From an uncultured Desulfovibrio sp. (GTDB lineage Bacteria > Desulfobacterota > Desulfovibrionia > Desulfovibrionales > Desulfovibrionaceae), in NCBI RefSeq assembly GCF_944324525.1, contig NZ_CALUWS010000003.1, positions 1 to 64,000 on the forward strand: DNA of 64,000 bases, written 5' to 3'. The translations under genes and the position numbers were made by a program. The notes beneath the pieces were generated by a model that was given only the letters and a program-made list of their open reading frames with translations, was not told the DNA's origin and made no database searches. Positions 25,373 to 34,638 of this stretch are shown here, piece after piece; within the stretch, counting starts at the first letter, position 1, and the number at the start of each line of letters is the position of its first letter.

Positions 25373-26275
25373 TTACGGCTTGACCGGTTCCCGCGTGAGG
25401 TCATCCTTCGTTTCGCGGGCATGCCGGATGAGCACGGCCCGGACGCCGGCGATCTCGCCCATGCCCAGCAGGTTGGTCTTCACCTGATAGCCCCGCTTGC
25501 GCAGTTGGGAAGCCCAGCTGTCCGCGTCCTCGCCGGCAAGGTCGTTGCGGGCATGGTCGCCGGCCACGATCATGAAGGGCTGCAGCCAGAGCGTTTCCAG
25601 CTTGCGGACGGCAAGCTCCCGCACCAGGTCATCGAAGGTGCGCGAACCTTCCACCGAGGCCATGAAGGTCAGGCCGTCCGCCTCGACAAAGGCCCGGCGC
25701 ATGCCTTCAAAGACCAGATCCGCCCGGCCGTGCGCCTGTCCGTGCCCCATGAGCACCAGCCCCTCGCCGGGAGCCCGTCCGCCGCAGCTCTCCAGCACGG
25801 CGGCGGCCACCTCGCGGGCGTCGCGCCGGGACTCCAGCAGGGGCCGGCCCAGATAGACGGCATCGAAGCGGCCGGGATGCGCCTTGACGTCCAGCAGGAC
25901 GGCACGCTCCAGCGCGCTGAATTCTTCCCCGGCCATGACGTGCAGGGACTGGACGCGGACGACCTTCACGCCCTTGCGGGCAAGGGCCGCCAGCCCTTCG
26001 CTGATGCCGCCCACGGGCGTTCCCCGTTCGGCCAGCTTCTTGCGGATGATCTGGGAAGTGTAGGCCCACTCCACGGCAGCCTTGGGGAAGGCCGCCCGGA
26101 AATCGGCATCAAGAGCTTTCAGAGCGGGCACGGCTTCGGGCACGCTGGTGCCGAAGGCCACGATGAGCAGGCCCTCACGCGGCCCTGTCTCCGCCTGAGC
26201 GGCAAGGGGAAGGCCGACGAGCCAGAGGGCAAGCAGCAGGACAAAAAAACGGGGGAAATGCTGGATGTGCGACAT
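25373..26275 (-). CDS. cbiK: Periplasmic sirohydrochlorin cobaltochelatase
   Basis: A 300-residue CbiK-type chelatase that inserts metal into sirohydrochlorin. The body starts GLLIVAFGTSVPEAVPAL and contains TSQIIRKKL, SLHVMAGEEF and LMGHGQAHG, with the conserved histidines of the family. Residues 1-28 are a signal peptide (FVLLLALWLVGLPLAAQAE), as in the periplasmic CbiK of Desulfovibrio vulgaris, which is suspected of haem or metal handling as well as cobalamin synthesis. GGAGGATCC precedes the ATG. Expression is probably switched off by cobalamin through the riboswitch upstream. Confidence 0.93.
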   Translation of the reverse strand: MSHIQHFPRFFVLLLALWLVGLPLAAQAETGPREGLLIVAFGTSVPEAVPALKALDADFRAAFPKAAVEWAYTSQIIRKKLAERGTPVGGISEGLAALARKGVKVVRVQSLHVMAGEEFSALERAVLLDVKAHPGRFDAVYLGRPLLESRRDAREVAAAVLESCGGRAPGEGLVLMGHGQAHGRADLVFEGMRRAFVEADGLTFMASVEGSRTFDDLVRELAVRKLETLWLQPFMIVAGDHARNDLAGEDADSWASQLRKRGYQVKTNLLGMGEIAGVRAVLIRHARETKDDLTREPVKP

Positions 26276-26307
26276 GGATCCTCCTCAATGACGCGTTAAG
26301 GTGTGGA

Positions 26308-26508
26308 TAATGAGCGGGTTTCGGACTTGAGGGAGTAGGGCGGCCTCCGCCGCCGGCCTTTGCTTCGCCTTCACCGCTTGCGCGACTGGCTGTCCGGACA
26401 GACTGCTGTCCGTGAAGCTCCGTACCCTCTTACCGCAGCGCGACTGTTTCCGATTCGCACGGAATTCCCCGCGATATGCTGTTCTCTGCCTATGTGAGGA
26501 AAGCCTCT
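26308..26508 (-). promoter_or_regulatory. Cobalamin riboswitch upstream of cbiK
   Basis: On the minus strand the conserved core reads GGGGAATTCCGTGCGAATCGG near 26470-26450 (here given as GGGGAATTCC then GTGCGAATCGG). It continues with ACAGTCGCGCTGCGGTAAGAG, split as ACAGTCGCGC and TGCGGTAAGAG, and ends in a B12-box-like AGTCCGAAACCCGCT near 26327-26313. This order matches the cobalamin aptamer. The remaining 40 bases to the ATG contain the ribosome site GGAGG, so control of translation is plausible. Confidence 0.85.
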
Positions 26509-26557
26509 CTGTCAAGCGGGACGGACGGCTTAGGCCGCATCCGCCCGCTCGAGCGGC

Positions 26558-27841
26558 CTACTGCCGCAGATCCACCACGCGCTTGGACTTGCTGAAGGTG
26601 CGCGGCAGGCTGCCCGGATCGCAGATGTGCACGTCCACACGGGCCAGGATGGCCTTGTGCAGGCGGCGGGAAAGACTCTCGGCCAGGGCGGCGTCGCCGT
26701 CGGCGGAGGCCTGCGGGCCTCGCTCCACGGTGAGCGTCATGTGATCGAGCGCCCGCTCGTCCCGGCGCAGCTCCACCTGATACTCGCCGCCCAGCTCGGG
26801 ATAACCGCCGATGACGTCCATGATCTGCCCCGGATAGATGTTGACCCCGCGGAAGATGATCATATCGTCCGAGCGGCCGAGGATGCGGTCATGACGGGGC
26901 ATGCTCAGGCCGCAGGAACATTCTCCGGGCAAAAGGCGGGAAAGGTCGTGGGTGCGGTAACGCAGCAGGGGCACGGCTTCCTTGCGCAGGCTGGTCACCA
27001 CCATCTCGCCCACCTCGCCCACGGGCAGGGGCTGGAGCGTCTCGGGATCGACCACCTCGATGATGAAGAGGTCCGCCCAGTAGTGCAGGCCCTCGTGGGC
27101 GTCGCAGTCCATGGCCGTGCCCGGCCCGTACATCTCGGTCATGCCCGCGATGTCGTAGCTGGCCTCAAGCCCCAGTTTGCTTTCGATGGCAAGGCGCATC
27201 TTTTCGCTGCGGGTCTCCGAGCCGCAGATGACTTTTTTCAGCTTCAGCTCGTCGCGGATGCCCGCCCGCTCCACTTCTTCGGCCATGAGCAGGGCCATGG
27301 ACGCCGTGGCCCCGAAGCAGGTGGCCCCCAGATCGCGCAGCAGCTGCAGATGCATGTCCAGATTGCCCGGCCCCACGGGGATGGTCAGCATGCCCAGCTT
27401 CTCGCTGCCGAGCTGGAAGCCCGCGCCCGCCGTCCAGAGGCCGTAACCCACGGCCACCTGCATGCGGTCGGCCGGGGTCAGCCCCGCCAGCTCGTAGCAG
27501 CGGGCCATCTGGAGGCTGAAGGTCTCGATGTCCTTCTGCGTATAGGCAAGGATCTTGCGCTTGCCCGTGGTGCCGCTGGAGGCGTGGATGCGGACGATCT
27601 CCTCTTCCGGCACGCAGCGGAGGGGCAGGGGATAGCCCGCCCGCAGATCGTCCACGTCCACCGTGGGCAGGCGGCGCAGATCATCCAGACTGCGGATGTC
27701 GCCGGGCTCGACGCCGCAGGCGGCGAGCTTTTCCCGATACTGGGGGGAACGCAGGGCCTGCGCCACGGTGAAGCGCAAGCCGTCAAGCTGGATGCGGGCC
27801 AGTTCATCCGCCGAATACCGGGGAAGGAAACGGTATGCCAT
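26558..27841 (-). CDS. Phenylacetate-CoA-ligase-family AMP-forming ligase (PaaK-like)
   Basis: A 427-residue adenylate-forming ligase that activates a carboxylic acid, probably aromatic, to its CoA thioester. It has the P-loop HASSGTTGKRK near residue 90, AGMTEMYGPG near 250, RYRTHDLS and the C-terminal GRSDDMIIFRGVNIYPGQI. In anaerobes such genes often sit with indolepyruvate or 2-oxoacid ferredoxin oxidoreductases and aid aromatic amino acid fermentation; here the nearest oxidoreductase is 9 kb away. The ATG at 27841 follows AGAGG. A family-1 repeat begins 15 bases upstream, so the promoter probably lies in or beyond the repeat. Confidence 0.88.
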   Translation of the reverse strand: MAYRFLPRYSADELARIQLDGLRFTVAQALRSPQYREKLAACGVEPGDIRSLDDLRRLPTVDVDDLRAGYPLPLRCVPEEEIVRIHASSGTTGKRKILAYTQKDIETFSLQMARCYELAGLTPADRMQVAVGYGLWTAGAGFQLGSEKLGMLTIPVGPGNLDMHLQLLRDLGATCFGATASMALLMAEEVERAGIRDELKLKKVICGSETRSEKMRLAIESKLGLEASYDIAGMTEMYGPGTAMDCDAHEGLHYWADLFIIEVVDPETLQPLPVGEVGEMVVTSLRKEAVPLLRYRTHDLSRLLPGECSCGLSMPRHDRILGRSDDMIIFRGVNIYPGQIMDVIGGYPELGGEYQVELRRDERALDHMTLTVERGPQASADGDAALAESLSRRLHKAILARVDVHICDPGSLPRTFSKSKRVVDLRQ

Positions 27842-27855
27842 GCCGAACACCTCTT

Positions 27856-27970
27856 TTAGAGCAATTTCTGTTTGATACGCTCTGCGTTTCAAACCCTACG
27901 GCCTGTCGTTTCGCGAGAAAAACGCGGTTTTTCCGCCTGACTCGGGCCGGGCGGAGCCGCCGTCCGCCGC
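27856..27970 (+). repeat. Family-1 interspersed repeat, copy C (right end missing)
   Basis: Starts TTAGAGCAATTTCTG and continues with the shared CCTACGGCCTGTCGTTTCGC and ACTCGGGCCGGGCGG segments. It is truncated on the right, where the usual AAAACGCTCTA end is absent. Confidence 0.8.
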
Positions 27971-28086
27971 AGGGATTGTGCGCGTTTCCCGCCTCCACCG
28001 CAAGAGGGCCGGCCGCGATCTGCGCTCTTTCCTCCCCTTTTGCGGTCATGCGGCCAACGGACGAGACCGGACGCGGGAAAGCGGGC

Positions 28087-28392
28087 CTATCTGCCGCCGC
28101 GCTCCTGACCGGCCCGGCGTTCCTGCCGTTGCCGCCAGAAGCGCCGGGCCAGCTTCAGGAGGACGTAGGCCCCCGCCAGCAGCAGGACGAAAGCGATGCC
28201 GAGCACGCCCCAGGCGTGCATGCCCGCCCCCTCCCAGAGGCCGAGCACCCAGAAGAGCAGGAAACAGCCCACCAGAAAGGCGGCCCAGCCCAGTGCCGGC
28301 CGGCGTTCGATCTGGGCGAAGAAGCTGATGCCGGCGGCAAGACCCGCCACGGCCACGGCGCTCATGACGAGCAGAGCCAAAAATTCCACCAT
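28087..28392 (-). CDS. Small hypothetical membrane protein
   Basis: A 101-residue protein with three predicted membrane helices: residues about 3-25 (FLALLVMSAVAVAGLAAGIS), 33-52 (LGWAAFLVGCFLLFWVLG) and 60-82. It ends in an Arg-rich tail (RRFWRQRQERRAG), which should face the cytoplasm. GGGAG precedes the ATG. It follows sfsA on the same strand by 76 bases. No family recognised. Confidence 0.65.
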   Translation of the reverse strand: MVEFLALLVMSAVAVAGLAAGISFFAQIERRPALGWAAFLVGCFLLFWVLGLWEGAGMHAWGVLGIAFVLLLAGAYVLLKLARRFWRQRQERRAGQERGGR

Positions 28393-28468
28393 GATAGTCT
28401 CCCTGTCTGTCGCCTCGCGAGAGGAGGCGTTTTTTTACGGAACGGCGGCACGCCCGGCTCGATGGCGG

Positions 28469-29248
28469 TCACGCCGCTCCCTGGGGCCGCAGGGGGAGCT
28501 GCTCGCCCAGATCGACGCCCTGTGCGGAGATGTCTGCCCGATAAGGATAGATCTCCACCCCGGCCGCCACGGCCGCGTACAGCAGATCCGCGTATTCGGG
28601 GTCGATGAAGTCCGCCGGCGCGAAACATCGGCCGTCCGCCCGCTGCACCAGATAAAACATGGCTGCCCGTTCGCCGCAACGCACGATATCCATGAGTTCC
28701 CGCAAATGCTTGCGGCCGCGCTCCGTGGCCGCATCGGGGAAACAGGCCGCATCGTCCTCGGTCATGGTGACGTTCTTGCATTCCACCCAGAGCGGCGGCC
28801 TGTCCGGCGCGGTGAAGCAGGCATCCAGCCGGCTCTGCCCGCGCACGGCCTCCCGGCGGCATTGCGCGTAGCCCGCGGCAAAGGGGAGCCTGCCGGCATG
28901 GAAGGCGGCCTCCAGCAGGCGATTGGGCACGGCGGTATTGACGCCGACCCAGAAGCCCCTGCCGCCGGGCAGGACGCCGCCGCGACCGTCCGGGAGGACT
29001 TCGCCCAGCCAGATGGCTTCCTGCGTATAGGGCAGCTTGCGGGCGGGATTGGCGGCGGGGCTGGCCAGCATGGGGCTGCCGGGACGGGTCAGACCCAGCA
29101 TGCTGCCGGAGTTGTTGCTGTGCACCCAGACATCCTTTCCGTCAAGGCGCATCTCCACGCTGAAGCGCTTGTGGCGGCGCAGGAACATGCCGCAGAGGCA
29201 GGGCCGGGCATGGGGCAAAAGCGGAGCGGGAGGGGAAGTCTCAGGCAT
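28469..29248 (-). CDS. sfsA: SfsA-family nuclease
   Basis: A 259-residue SfsA protein (historically 'sugar fermentation stimulation', now regarded as a DNA-binding nuclease). It has an N-terminal OB-like part with [12 protein letters not shown] and [11 protein letters not shown], and a C-terminal PD-(D/E)XK-like core with SRLDACF and [10 protein letters not shown], where the Glu and Lys correspond to the catalytic pair. TDPEY-like [11 protein letters not shown] follows. AAGGA precedes the ATG. Confidence 0.9.
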   Translation of the reverse strand: MPETSPPAPLLPHARPCLCGMFLRRHKRFSVEMRLDGKDVWVHSNNSGSMLGLTRPGSPMLASPAANPARKLPYTQEAIWLGEVLPDGRGGVLPGGRGFWVGVNTAVPNRLLEAAFHAGRLPFAAGYAQCRREAVRGQSRLDACFTAPDRPPLWVECKNVTMTEDDAACFPDAATERGRKHLRELMDIVRCGERAAMFYLVQRADGRCFAPADFIDPEYADLLYAAVAAGVEIYPYRADISAQGVDLGEQLPLRPQGAA

Positions 29249-29373
29249 GGGCTATCCTTGTCCGCCGGGGCGGCGTCAATTTACAGCGTTGGGGGAAATT
29301 GCTACCGTTGACCGTTGTCCCTGCTGACGGATGGGCCGCCCTGCGGGACACTCAAGCTTGCAAGGAGTCCCAC

Positions 29374-30561
29374 ATGCAGATTTCCGAACGGTTGCGCACC
29401 ATCAAACCTTCCCTGACCCTCAGTGTCAACACCCGCGCCATGGAATTGCGCGAACAGGGGGTGCAGGTCATCAGCCTTGCCGTGGGCGAGCCGGATTTCC
29501 CCACGCCCAAACATATCTGTGAAGCGGCCAAGGCCGCCATCGACGACAACTTCTGCCGCTACACCCCCGTGCCCGGCATCGCCGAACTGCGGCAGGCCGT
29601 GGCTGGCTACTTCAAAAAGGTTTATGACGCCGACATCAAGGCCGAGAATACCATCATCTCCGCCGGGGGCAAGCACGCGCTCTACAATTTCGTGCAGGCC
29701 ACCATCAACCCCGGCGACGAGGTGCTCATCCCCGCGCCGTATTGGCTGAGCTATCCTGACATCGTCTGCCTTGCCGGCGGGACGCCCGTCATCGTGCAGG
29801 CCTCCGCGGCCCAGGGCTTCAAGATCACTCCGGCCATGCTGGACAAGCACGTCACCAGCCGCACCCGGCTGCTCATCCTCAATTCGCCCAGCAACCCCAC
29901 CGGCGCGGTCTACACCGCCGCCGAACTGGACGCCCTGCTGGAATGGGCGCATGCGCACGGCGTCTTCGTGCTCTGTGACGAGATCTACGATCAGCTCGTC
30001 TTTGCGCCGGCCAAGATGGCCAGCGCCATCCACCACTTCGTGCGCCGCCCGGAAGAAATCGCCATCCTGGGCGGCCTTTCCAAGAGCTTCGCCATGACCG
30101 GCTGGCGTGTGGGTTACCTGGTGGCCCATCCCGATCTCATCAAGAAGATCTCCAGCATGCAGGGACACAGCACCTCCAACATCTGCTCCATCGCGCAAAA
30201 GGCGGCCGTGGCGGCGCTCAACGGCCCGCTGGACTGCCTCACGCCCATGCTGGAAGCCTTCCAGCGGCGGCGGGACATGGCCATGCAGGTCATCCGCAGC
30301 TGGCCCTGGGCCGTCTGCCCGCAGCCTGACGGGGCCTTCTATCTGTTCGTGGACGTGAGCGGCTGCTACGGCGGCAGCGTGAAGAACTCCACGGAACTGT
30401 GCACGCGCCTGCTGGATGAGGCCCATGTGGCGCTGGTGCCGGGCGCGGCCTTCGGGGACGACAACTGCATCCGCTTCTCCTATGCCGTGGCCGACGATGT
30501 GCTGGCCAAGGCGCTGGAAGCCAGCGGAAAGGTCATGGCGAAGCTGGCGGCGGAAAAGTAA
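29374..30561 (+). CDS. PLP-dependent aminotransferase (aspartate aminotransferase type)
   Basis: A 395-residue class I aminotransferase, cytoplasmic, of the aspartate/aromatic branch (subgroup I-gamma style). VGEPDFPTP lies near residue 35, NSPSNPTGAVY near 170 and CDEIYDQLVF near 200. The PLP lysine is in GGLSKSFAMTGWR (about 238). Arg in the C-terminal domain (NCIRFSYAV) should bind the substrate carboxylate. The start at 29374 has AAGGAG seven bases upstream. It is monocistronic and is followed by the tRNA genes. Confidence 0.93.
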   Translation: MQISERLRTIKPSLTLSVNTRAMELREQGVQVISLAVGEPDFPTPKHICEAAKAAIDDNFCRYTPVPGIAELRQAVAGYFKKVYDADIKAENTIISAGGKHALYNFVQATINPGDEVLIPAPYWLSYPDIVCLAGGTPVIVQASAAQGFKITPAMLDKHVTSRTRLLILNSPSNPTGAVYTAAELDALLEWAHAHGVFVLCDEIYDQLVFAPAKMASAIHHFVRRPEEIAILGGLSKSFAMTGWRVGYLVAHPDLIKKISSMQGHSTSNICSIAQKAAVAALNGPLDCLTPMLEAFQRRRDMAMQVIRSWPWAVCPQPDGAFYLFVDVSGCYGGSVKNSTELCTRLLDEAHVALVPGAAFGDDNCIRFSYAVADDVLAKALEASGKVMAKLAAEK

Positions 30562-30623
30562 CCCGCTGGTTCCAAAGGATATGACGCCCGGAAAAATTTT
30601 TTCGAGAGATTGAATTTTTTTCG

Positions 30624-30652
30624 TTGACAACGAGGGGCGTTTTCGGCAATAT
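30624..30652 (+). promoter_or_regulatory. Promoter of tRNA-Ala copy 1
   Basis: TTGACA (30624-30629), 17 bases, CAATAT (30647-30652). The mature tRNA begins 15 bases later. The same arrangement is repeated before copy 2. Confidence 0.75.
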
Positions 30653-30666
30653 CCACCTTGTCCGAA

Positions 30667-30742
<76 letters not shown>

Positions 30743-30750
30743 GAAAGTAC

Positions 30751-30776
30751 GGGGACTTCGCAAGAAGTCCCCTTTT
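30751..30776 (+). terminator. Terminator after tRNA-Ala copy 1
   Basis: Stem GGGGACTTC / GAAGTCCCC with a GCAA loop, followed by TTTT. Confidence 0.9.
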
Positions 30777-30938
30777 CTGTATCCAAAGCCGCTTGGACCG
30801 TTATTTCAAGCGGCTTTTTTGCGTCGGCAGCCGAAGGGCGGATAAGCCGAGGGATGAAAAACGGAAAGCGTGTAGCGTGAGGTGCATGCCTGACCACGGC
30901 AAGATAGACGAAAAGTCCCGCAACACCGCATGCGGCTG

Positions 30939-30967
30939 TTGACAACGTGGGATGTTTGAGGCAATAT
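30939..30967 (+). promoter_or_regulatory. Promoter of tRNA-Ala copy 2
   Basis: TTGACA (30939-30944), 17 bases, CAATAT (30962-30967). Spacing to the tRNA is the same as for copy 1, while the spacer bases have diverged. Confidence 0.75.
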
Positions 30968-30981
30968 ACGGACTTGTCCAA

Positions 30982-31057
<76 letters not shown>

Positions 31058-31067
31058 GAAAATACAG

Positions 31068-31092
31068 GGACTTCGCAAGAAGTCCTTTTTTT
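31068..31092 (+). terminator. Terminator after tRNA-Ala copy 2
   Basis: Stem GGACTTC / GAAGTCC with a GCAA loop, followed by seven T. It is a shortened version of the copy 1 terminator. Confidence 0.9.
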
Positions 31093-31296
31093 CTTCTTCA
31101 AAGCCGGAGGGGATGCTGTTCCGCCGGCTTTTTCGTATCCGGTCGGCCGCATTGGACTGACAGGCGATCAGCGCCGCACCGCTTTGCAGCGGGGGCTTCT
31201 CCGCGGCGCGCATGGCAGCCCGCGCCCCCCCAGTTCGCCAAATACGCAAAAACCACCCGCAGACGGATGGCTCGCTTTTTTGCGCCCCCCTGGCGC

Positions 31297-31441
31297 ATGA
31301 GCGTTTTGTCTTTGAAAAGGCGGAACGCGAGGCGGCACACCATGCCGACCGGTCTGAACCAGGGGAGACACCGCGTTTTTCCGCAAAACGACAGGCCGCA
31401 TGTCTTGAACCGCAACAAAGCGTTTCCAATGGAAGATGCTT
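31297..31441 (-). repeat. Family-1 interspersed repeat, copy H
   Basis: A diverged full-length copy in reverse orientation. On the minus strand it runs from AGCATCTTCC through GCGGCCTGTCGTTTTGCGG to AAAACGCTCATG. It fills part of the gap between the tRNA genes and flagellin copy 2. Confidence 0.75.
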
Positions 31442-31462
31442 ATGGCTCTGTGCATAGGCCAT

Positions 31463-31490
31463 AAAAAAGGGGATGCCCGAAGGCATCCCC
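31463..31490 (-). terminator. Terminator of flagellin copy 2
   Basis: Stem GGGGATGCC / GGCATCCCC (31469-31490) is followed by a T-run on the minus strand, about 80 bases after the stop. It is unrelated in sequence to the copy 1 terminator. Confidence 0.92.
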
Positions 31491-31571
31491 TGCATAACCC
31501 GTTGGTGGGGCGAGGCTCCCCAGCACTCGCCCCCAGGCTTGCGCTTTTCTCCCTCCACCACAACAGTCTGG

Positions 31572-32474
31572 TTAGCCGATGAGCTGCAGAGCCATCTGCG
31601 GCATGCTGTTGGCCTGCGAGAGCATGGCCACGGCAGACTGCGTGAGCACCTGGTTGCGGACGAAGTTGGTCATTTCGGTGGCCACGTCCACGTCGCGGAT
31701 GCGGGATTCGGCGGCCTGCAGGTTTTCGGACTGCACGGTCAGGTTGGTAACCGTGTTTTCCAGACGGTTCTGCATGGCGCCGAGGTGAGCACGGATCTTG
31801 TCCTTGGACACGATGGCGTTGTTGATGGCCACCAGAGCTTCCTGAGCGGCCTGCTGCGTGGAGATGGTGCTGCCGGCGGAACCCGCACGGGCAGCGTTGC
31901 CCACGCCCAGAGCGGAGGCGGTGCAGTTGCCGATCTCGATGTAGTAGTAGTCTTCAGCGGAGTCGTTGGCCGTACCGAAGTGAACCTTCAGGGCGCCCAG
32001 GCTGGTCAGACCGGAACCGTCATGGATGGTGCCGTCGGCATTGTTCATGGCGGACAGGGTACCGTCAAGCAGCTTGATGCCGTTGAAGTCCGTGGCGTTG
32101 GCGATACGGGTGATTTCCGAAGCCATCTGCTGGTATTCGGATTCGATCATCAGACGCTGCGTGGAGTCGTAGGTACCGGTGGCGGCCTGTTCCGCAAGTT
32201 CCTTCATGCGGATCAGCTTTTCGTCGATAACGCCCAGAGCGCCGTCAGCGGTCTGGATAAGGGAAATACCGTCGTTGGCGTTGCGGACGCCCTGATTAAG
32301 GGCGGCAACGTCGGCGCGCATGAGTTCGCTGATGGCGAGACCGGCGGCGTCGTCAGCGGCGCTGTTGATGCGCATGCCGGAGGACAGGCGCTGGGTAGAG
32401 GTCTGCAGGTTGCCGTAGTGGCCGGTCAGAGTGTTGGCAACGTTGGTAGCCATTCCGTTGTGATTGATATACAT
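31572..32474 (-). CDS. fliC: Flagellin, copy 2
   Basis: A 300-residue flagellin with the same protein sequence as copy 1 (169-1071) but in opposite orientation 31 kb away. By direct reading only two silent base differences separate the coding regions, both in the first 80 bases. Identity also covers the last 16 bases before the start, including the GGAGG site, and stops abruptly at the stop codon. The promoter and terminator are different. An upstream in-frame ATG (32534) is rejected because the ribosome site serves 32474. Gene conversion or a recent duplication explains the identity better than selection alone. Confidence 0.97.
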   Translation of the reverse strand: MYINHNGMATNVANTLTGHYGNLQTSTQRLSSGMRINSAADDAAGLAISELMRADVAALNQGVRNANDGISLIQTADGALGVIDEKLIRMKELAEQAATGTYDSTQRLMIESEYQQMASEITRIANATDFNGIKLLDGTLSAMNNADGTIHDGSGLTSLGALKVHFGTANDSAEDYYYIEIGNCTASALGVGNAARAGSAGSTISTQQAAQEALVAINNAIVSKDKIRAHLGAMQNRLENTVTNLTVQSENLQAAESRIRDVDVATEMTNFVRNQVLTQSAVAMLSQANSMPQMALQLIG

Positions 32475-32549
32475 AACATTCCTCCATGAATGTCTGTATG
32501 GGAGTTGATACGCATCCCGCATCCATGCGGGCATAGCCTGTTACCTAGC

Positions 32550-32576
32550 TTATCGACCCCCGCGGCTGAGCCATTA
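32550..32576 (-). promoter_or_regulatory. Degenerate sigma-28 promoter of flagellin copy 2
   Basis: On the minus strand TAAT, 15 bases, GTCGATAA; two mismatches to the FliA consensus that copy 1 matches perfectly. It lies 75 bases before the ATG. Weaker or differently timed expression is likely. Confidence 0.6.
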
Positions 32577-32600
32577 GGGACGAAATACATTTTTTTGCGG

Positions 32601-32640
32601 AAAAAAAATGCGTGCGGCCGGCAGAACCGACCGCACGCAT
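32601..32640 (-). terminator. Terminator of the fba-gap operon
   Basis: A long stem ATGCGTGCGG... / ...CCGCACGCAT (32608-32640) is followed by eight T on the minus strand, 35 bases after the gap stop. Confidence 0.93.
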
Positions 32641-32674
32641 CATTTCAGCCGTTCACGCTGTCGGAGACGACAGC

Positions 32675-33676
32675 TTAGCAGGAAGCGCCGACCAGACGCA
32701 GCAGGCGCACCAGCTGGTTGGTGAAGCCGGCTTCGTTGTCGTACCAGACGATGAGCTTGAGCAGGGTGCCGTCCATGACCTGGGTGGTCAGGGCGTCCAC
32801 CACGCCGCCGTGCGTGTCGGCCTTGAAGTCGATGGAGACCAGCGGCTCTTCGCAGAAGCCGAGGTTGTCCTTGAGCGGCCCTTCACAGGCGGCCTTGAGG
32901 GCGGCGTTCACTTCCTCGACCGTGGTGCTCTTTTCCAGCTCGCAGGTGAGGTCCACCAGCGAGATGTCGGGCGTGGGCACGCGTACGGCCATGCCGTCCA
33001 GCTTGCCCTTGAGGGCCGGGATCACGAGCGCGGTGGCCTTGGCCGCGCCGGTAGAGGTGGGGATCATGGACACCGCGGCCGCGCGGGCGCGGCGCAGATC
33101 CTTGTGCGAACCGTCAAGGATGCGCTGGCTCATAGTATAGGAGTGGATGGTGGTCATGAGACCATGCTTGATGCCGAACACGTCATTGATGACCTTGGCC
33201 GCGGGCGCAAGACAGTTGGTCGTGCAGGAGGCGGCGGAGATGACGCTGTGGGCGGCGGCATCATACACGCCGTCGTTGACGCCCATGACGATGGTGGCGT
33301 CAGCTTCCTTGCAGGGAGCCGAGACCACGACCTTCTTGGCGCCGCAGGCCAGATGCAGCGCGGCGTCATCGCGCTTCTTGGCGGTGCCGGTGGTCTCCAC
33401 CACGAAGTCGATCCCCAGCTCCTTCCACTGCCATTCGCCGGTCTTGCAGCGGGTCACGGTGATGTGACGCCCGTTGACGATGATGCCGTTCTCGTCATGT
33501 CCGACGGTACCGGCAAACGTGCCGTAAACGGAGTCATATTTGAACAGATGCGCCAGGGCCGCGTTGTCCGCGCGGGCATTGATGGCGGTGATGACCACGT
33601 CCTGCGAGTCCGCCATGAGACGCAGCAGGTAACGACCAATGCGACCAAAACCATTGACACCAAGTTTGACGGCCAT
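32675..33676 (-). CDS. gap: Glyceraldehyde-3-phosphate dehydrogenase
   Basis: A 333-residue NAD-dependent phosphorylating GAPDH of glycolysis and gluconeogenesis. The N-terminal Rossmann motif is VNGFGRIGRYLLRL, the catalytic cysteine is in SAASCTTNCLAP (about residue 152), and the phosphate-binding region contains IPTSTGAAKA. GAGGAG precedes the ATG. It follows fba by 35 bases on the same strand, so the two consecutive lower-glycolysis steps are coexpressed. Confidence 0.97.
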   Translation of the reverse strand: MAVKLGVNGFGRIGRYLLRLMADSQDVVITAINARADNAALAHLFKYDSVYGTFAGTVGHDENGIIVNGRHITVTRCKTGEWQWKELGIDFVVETTGTAKKRDDAALHLACGAKKVVVSAPCKEADATIVMGVNDGVYDAAAHSVISAASCTTNCLAPAAKVINDVFGIKHGLMTTIHSYTMSQRILDGSHKDLRRARAAAVSMIPTSTGAAKATALVIPALKGKLDGMAVRVPTPDISLVDLTCELEKSTTVEEVNAALKAACEGPLKDNLGFCEEPLVSIDFKADTHGGVVDALTTQVMDGTLLKLIVWYDNEAGFTNQLVRLLRLVGASC

Positions 33677-33711
33677 TGTGAACTCCTCTTGTAGTCTGTC
33701 TGAAGAACGGG

Positions 33712-34638
33712 TTAGGCCTTGCCGGAAGAGCCCATGACATTGCGGATCTTGTGCGCGACCATCTTCTTGACGGCCTCACGCGCGGGCTTCAGGTAGGCGC
33801 GCGGGTCGAAGTCTTCGGGATGTTCCACCAGATGGCGGCGGATGGAAGCAGTCAGCGCCAGGCGGATATCCGTATCCACGTTGATCTTGCAGACGCCGAG
33901 CGAGGCGGCGCGGCGCAGCATCTCTTCCGGCACGCCCTTGGCGCCGCCGACCTTGCCGCCGAACTGATTGCACAGTTCGACGAATTCCTGCGGCACGCTG
34001 GAAGCGCCGTGCAACACCAGCGGATATTCCGGCAGACGGCGGCTGATCTCCTCAAGGCGGCCGAAGTCCAGTTTGGCTTCGCCCTTGAACTTGTACGCGC
34101 CGTGGCTCGTGCCGATGGCGATGGCCAGCGAGTCGCAGCCGGTGCGCTCCACAAAGTCCACGGCCTGCGCCGGATCGGTATAGACATGCTCGGCGGAGCT
34201 CACATGCTCCTCCACCCCGGCGAGCTTGCCGAGCTCGGCTTCCACCCAGACGCCGCGGGGATGGGCATATTCCACCACTTTACGGGTCAGCGCCACATTG
34301 TCCTCATAGGGCAGGTGGGAGCCGTCGATCATCACGGACGTGAAGCCGCCGTCGATGCAGGCGGCGCACATCTCAAAGTCCGGGCCGTGGTCAAGATGCA
34401 CCACCACCGGCACGGAGGGGTCTTCGGCCAGCGCGGCTTCCACCAGCTTCATGATATAGGTCTGTCCGGCATATTTGCGGGCTCCGGCGGAAACCTGGAG
34501 GATCACCGGGGATTTCTCCTCGGCGGCGGCCTGCATGATGCCCTGGACAATTTCCATGTTGTTGACGTTGAAAGCGCCCACGGCGTACTGGCCCTTGTAG
34601 GCGGCCGCGAACATTTCTTTCGGCCCGATAAGCGGCAT
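33712..34638 (-). CDS. fba: Fructose-bisphosphate aldolase, class II
   Basis: A 308-residue zinc-dependent aldolase cleaving fructose 1,6-bisphosphate. Zinc ligands lie in HLDHGPDFE (about residue 84), GTSHGAYKF and LHGASSVP, and the C-terminal NVDTDIRLA binds substrate phosphate. The ATG at 34638 follows AGGAGG. A longer open frame to 34836 is not used, because it lacks family similarity. It is the first gene of the fba-gap operon. The 276 bases between it and the diguanylate cyclase hold no recognised feature beyond a presumed promoter. Confidence 0.96.
   Translation of the reverse strand: MPLIGPKEMFAAAYKGQYAVGAFNVNNMEIVQGIMQAAAEEKSPVILQVSAGARKYAGQTYIMKLVEAALAEDPSVPVVVHLDHGPDFEMCAACIDGGFTSVMIDGSHLPYEDNVALTRKVVEYAHPRGVWVEAELGKLAGVEEHVSSAEHVYTDPAQAVDFVERTGCDSLAIAIGTSHGAYKFKGEAKLDFGRLEEISRRLPEYPLVLHGASSVPQEFVELCNQFGGKVGGAKGVPEEMLRRAASLGVCKINVDTDIRLALTASIRRHLVEHPEDFDPRAYLKPAREAVKKMVAHKIRNVMGSSGKA

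Noticed and set aside
28411..28436. CGCCTC hairpin with a run of seven T on the plus strand
   Set aside because: It has terminator form, but both flanking genes are on the minus strand and no plus-strand transcript is evident.
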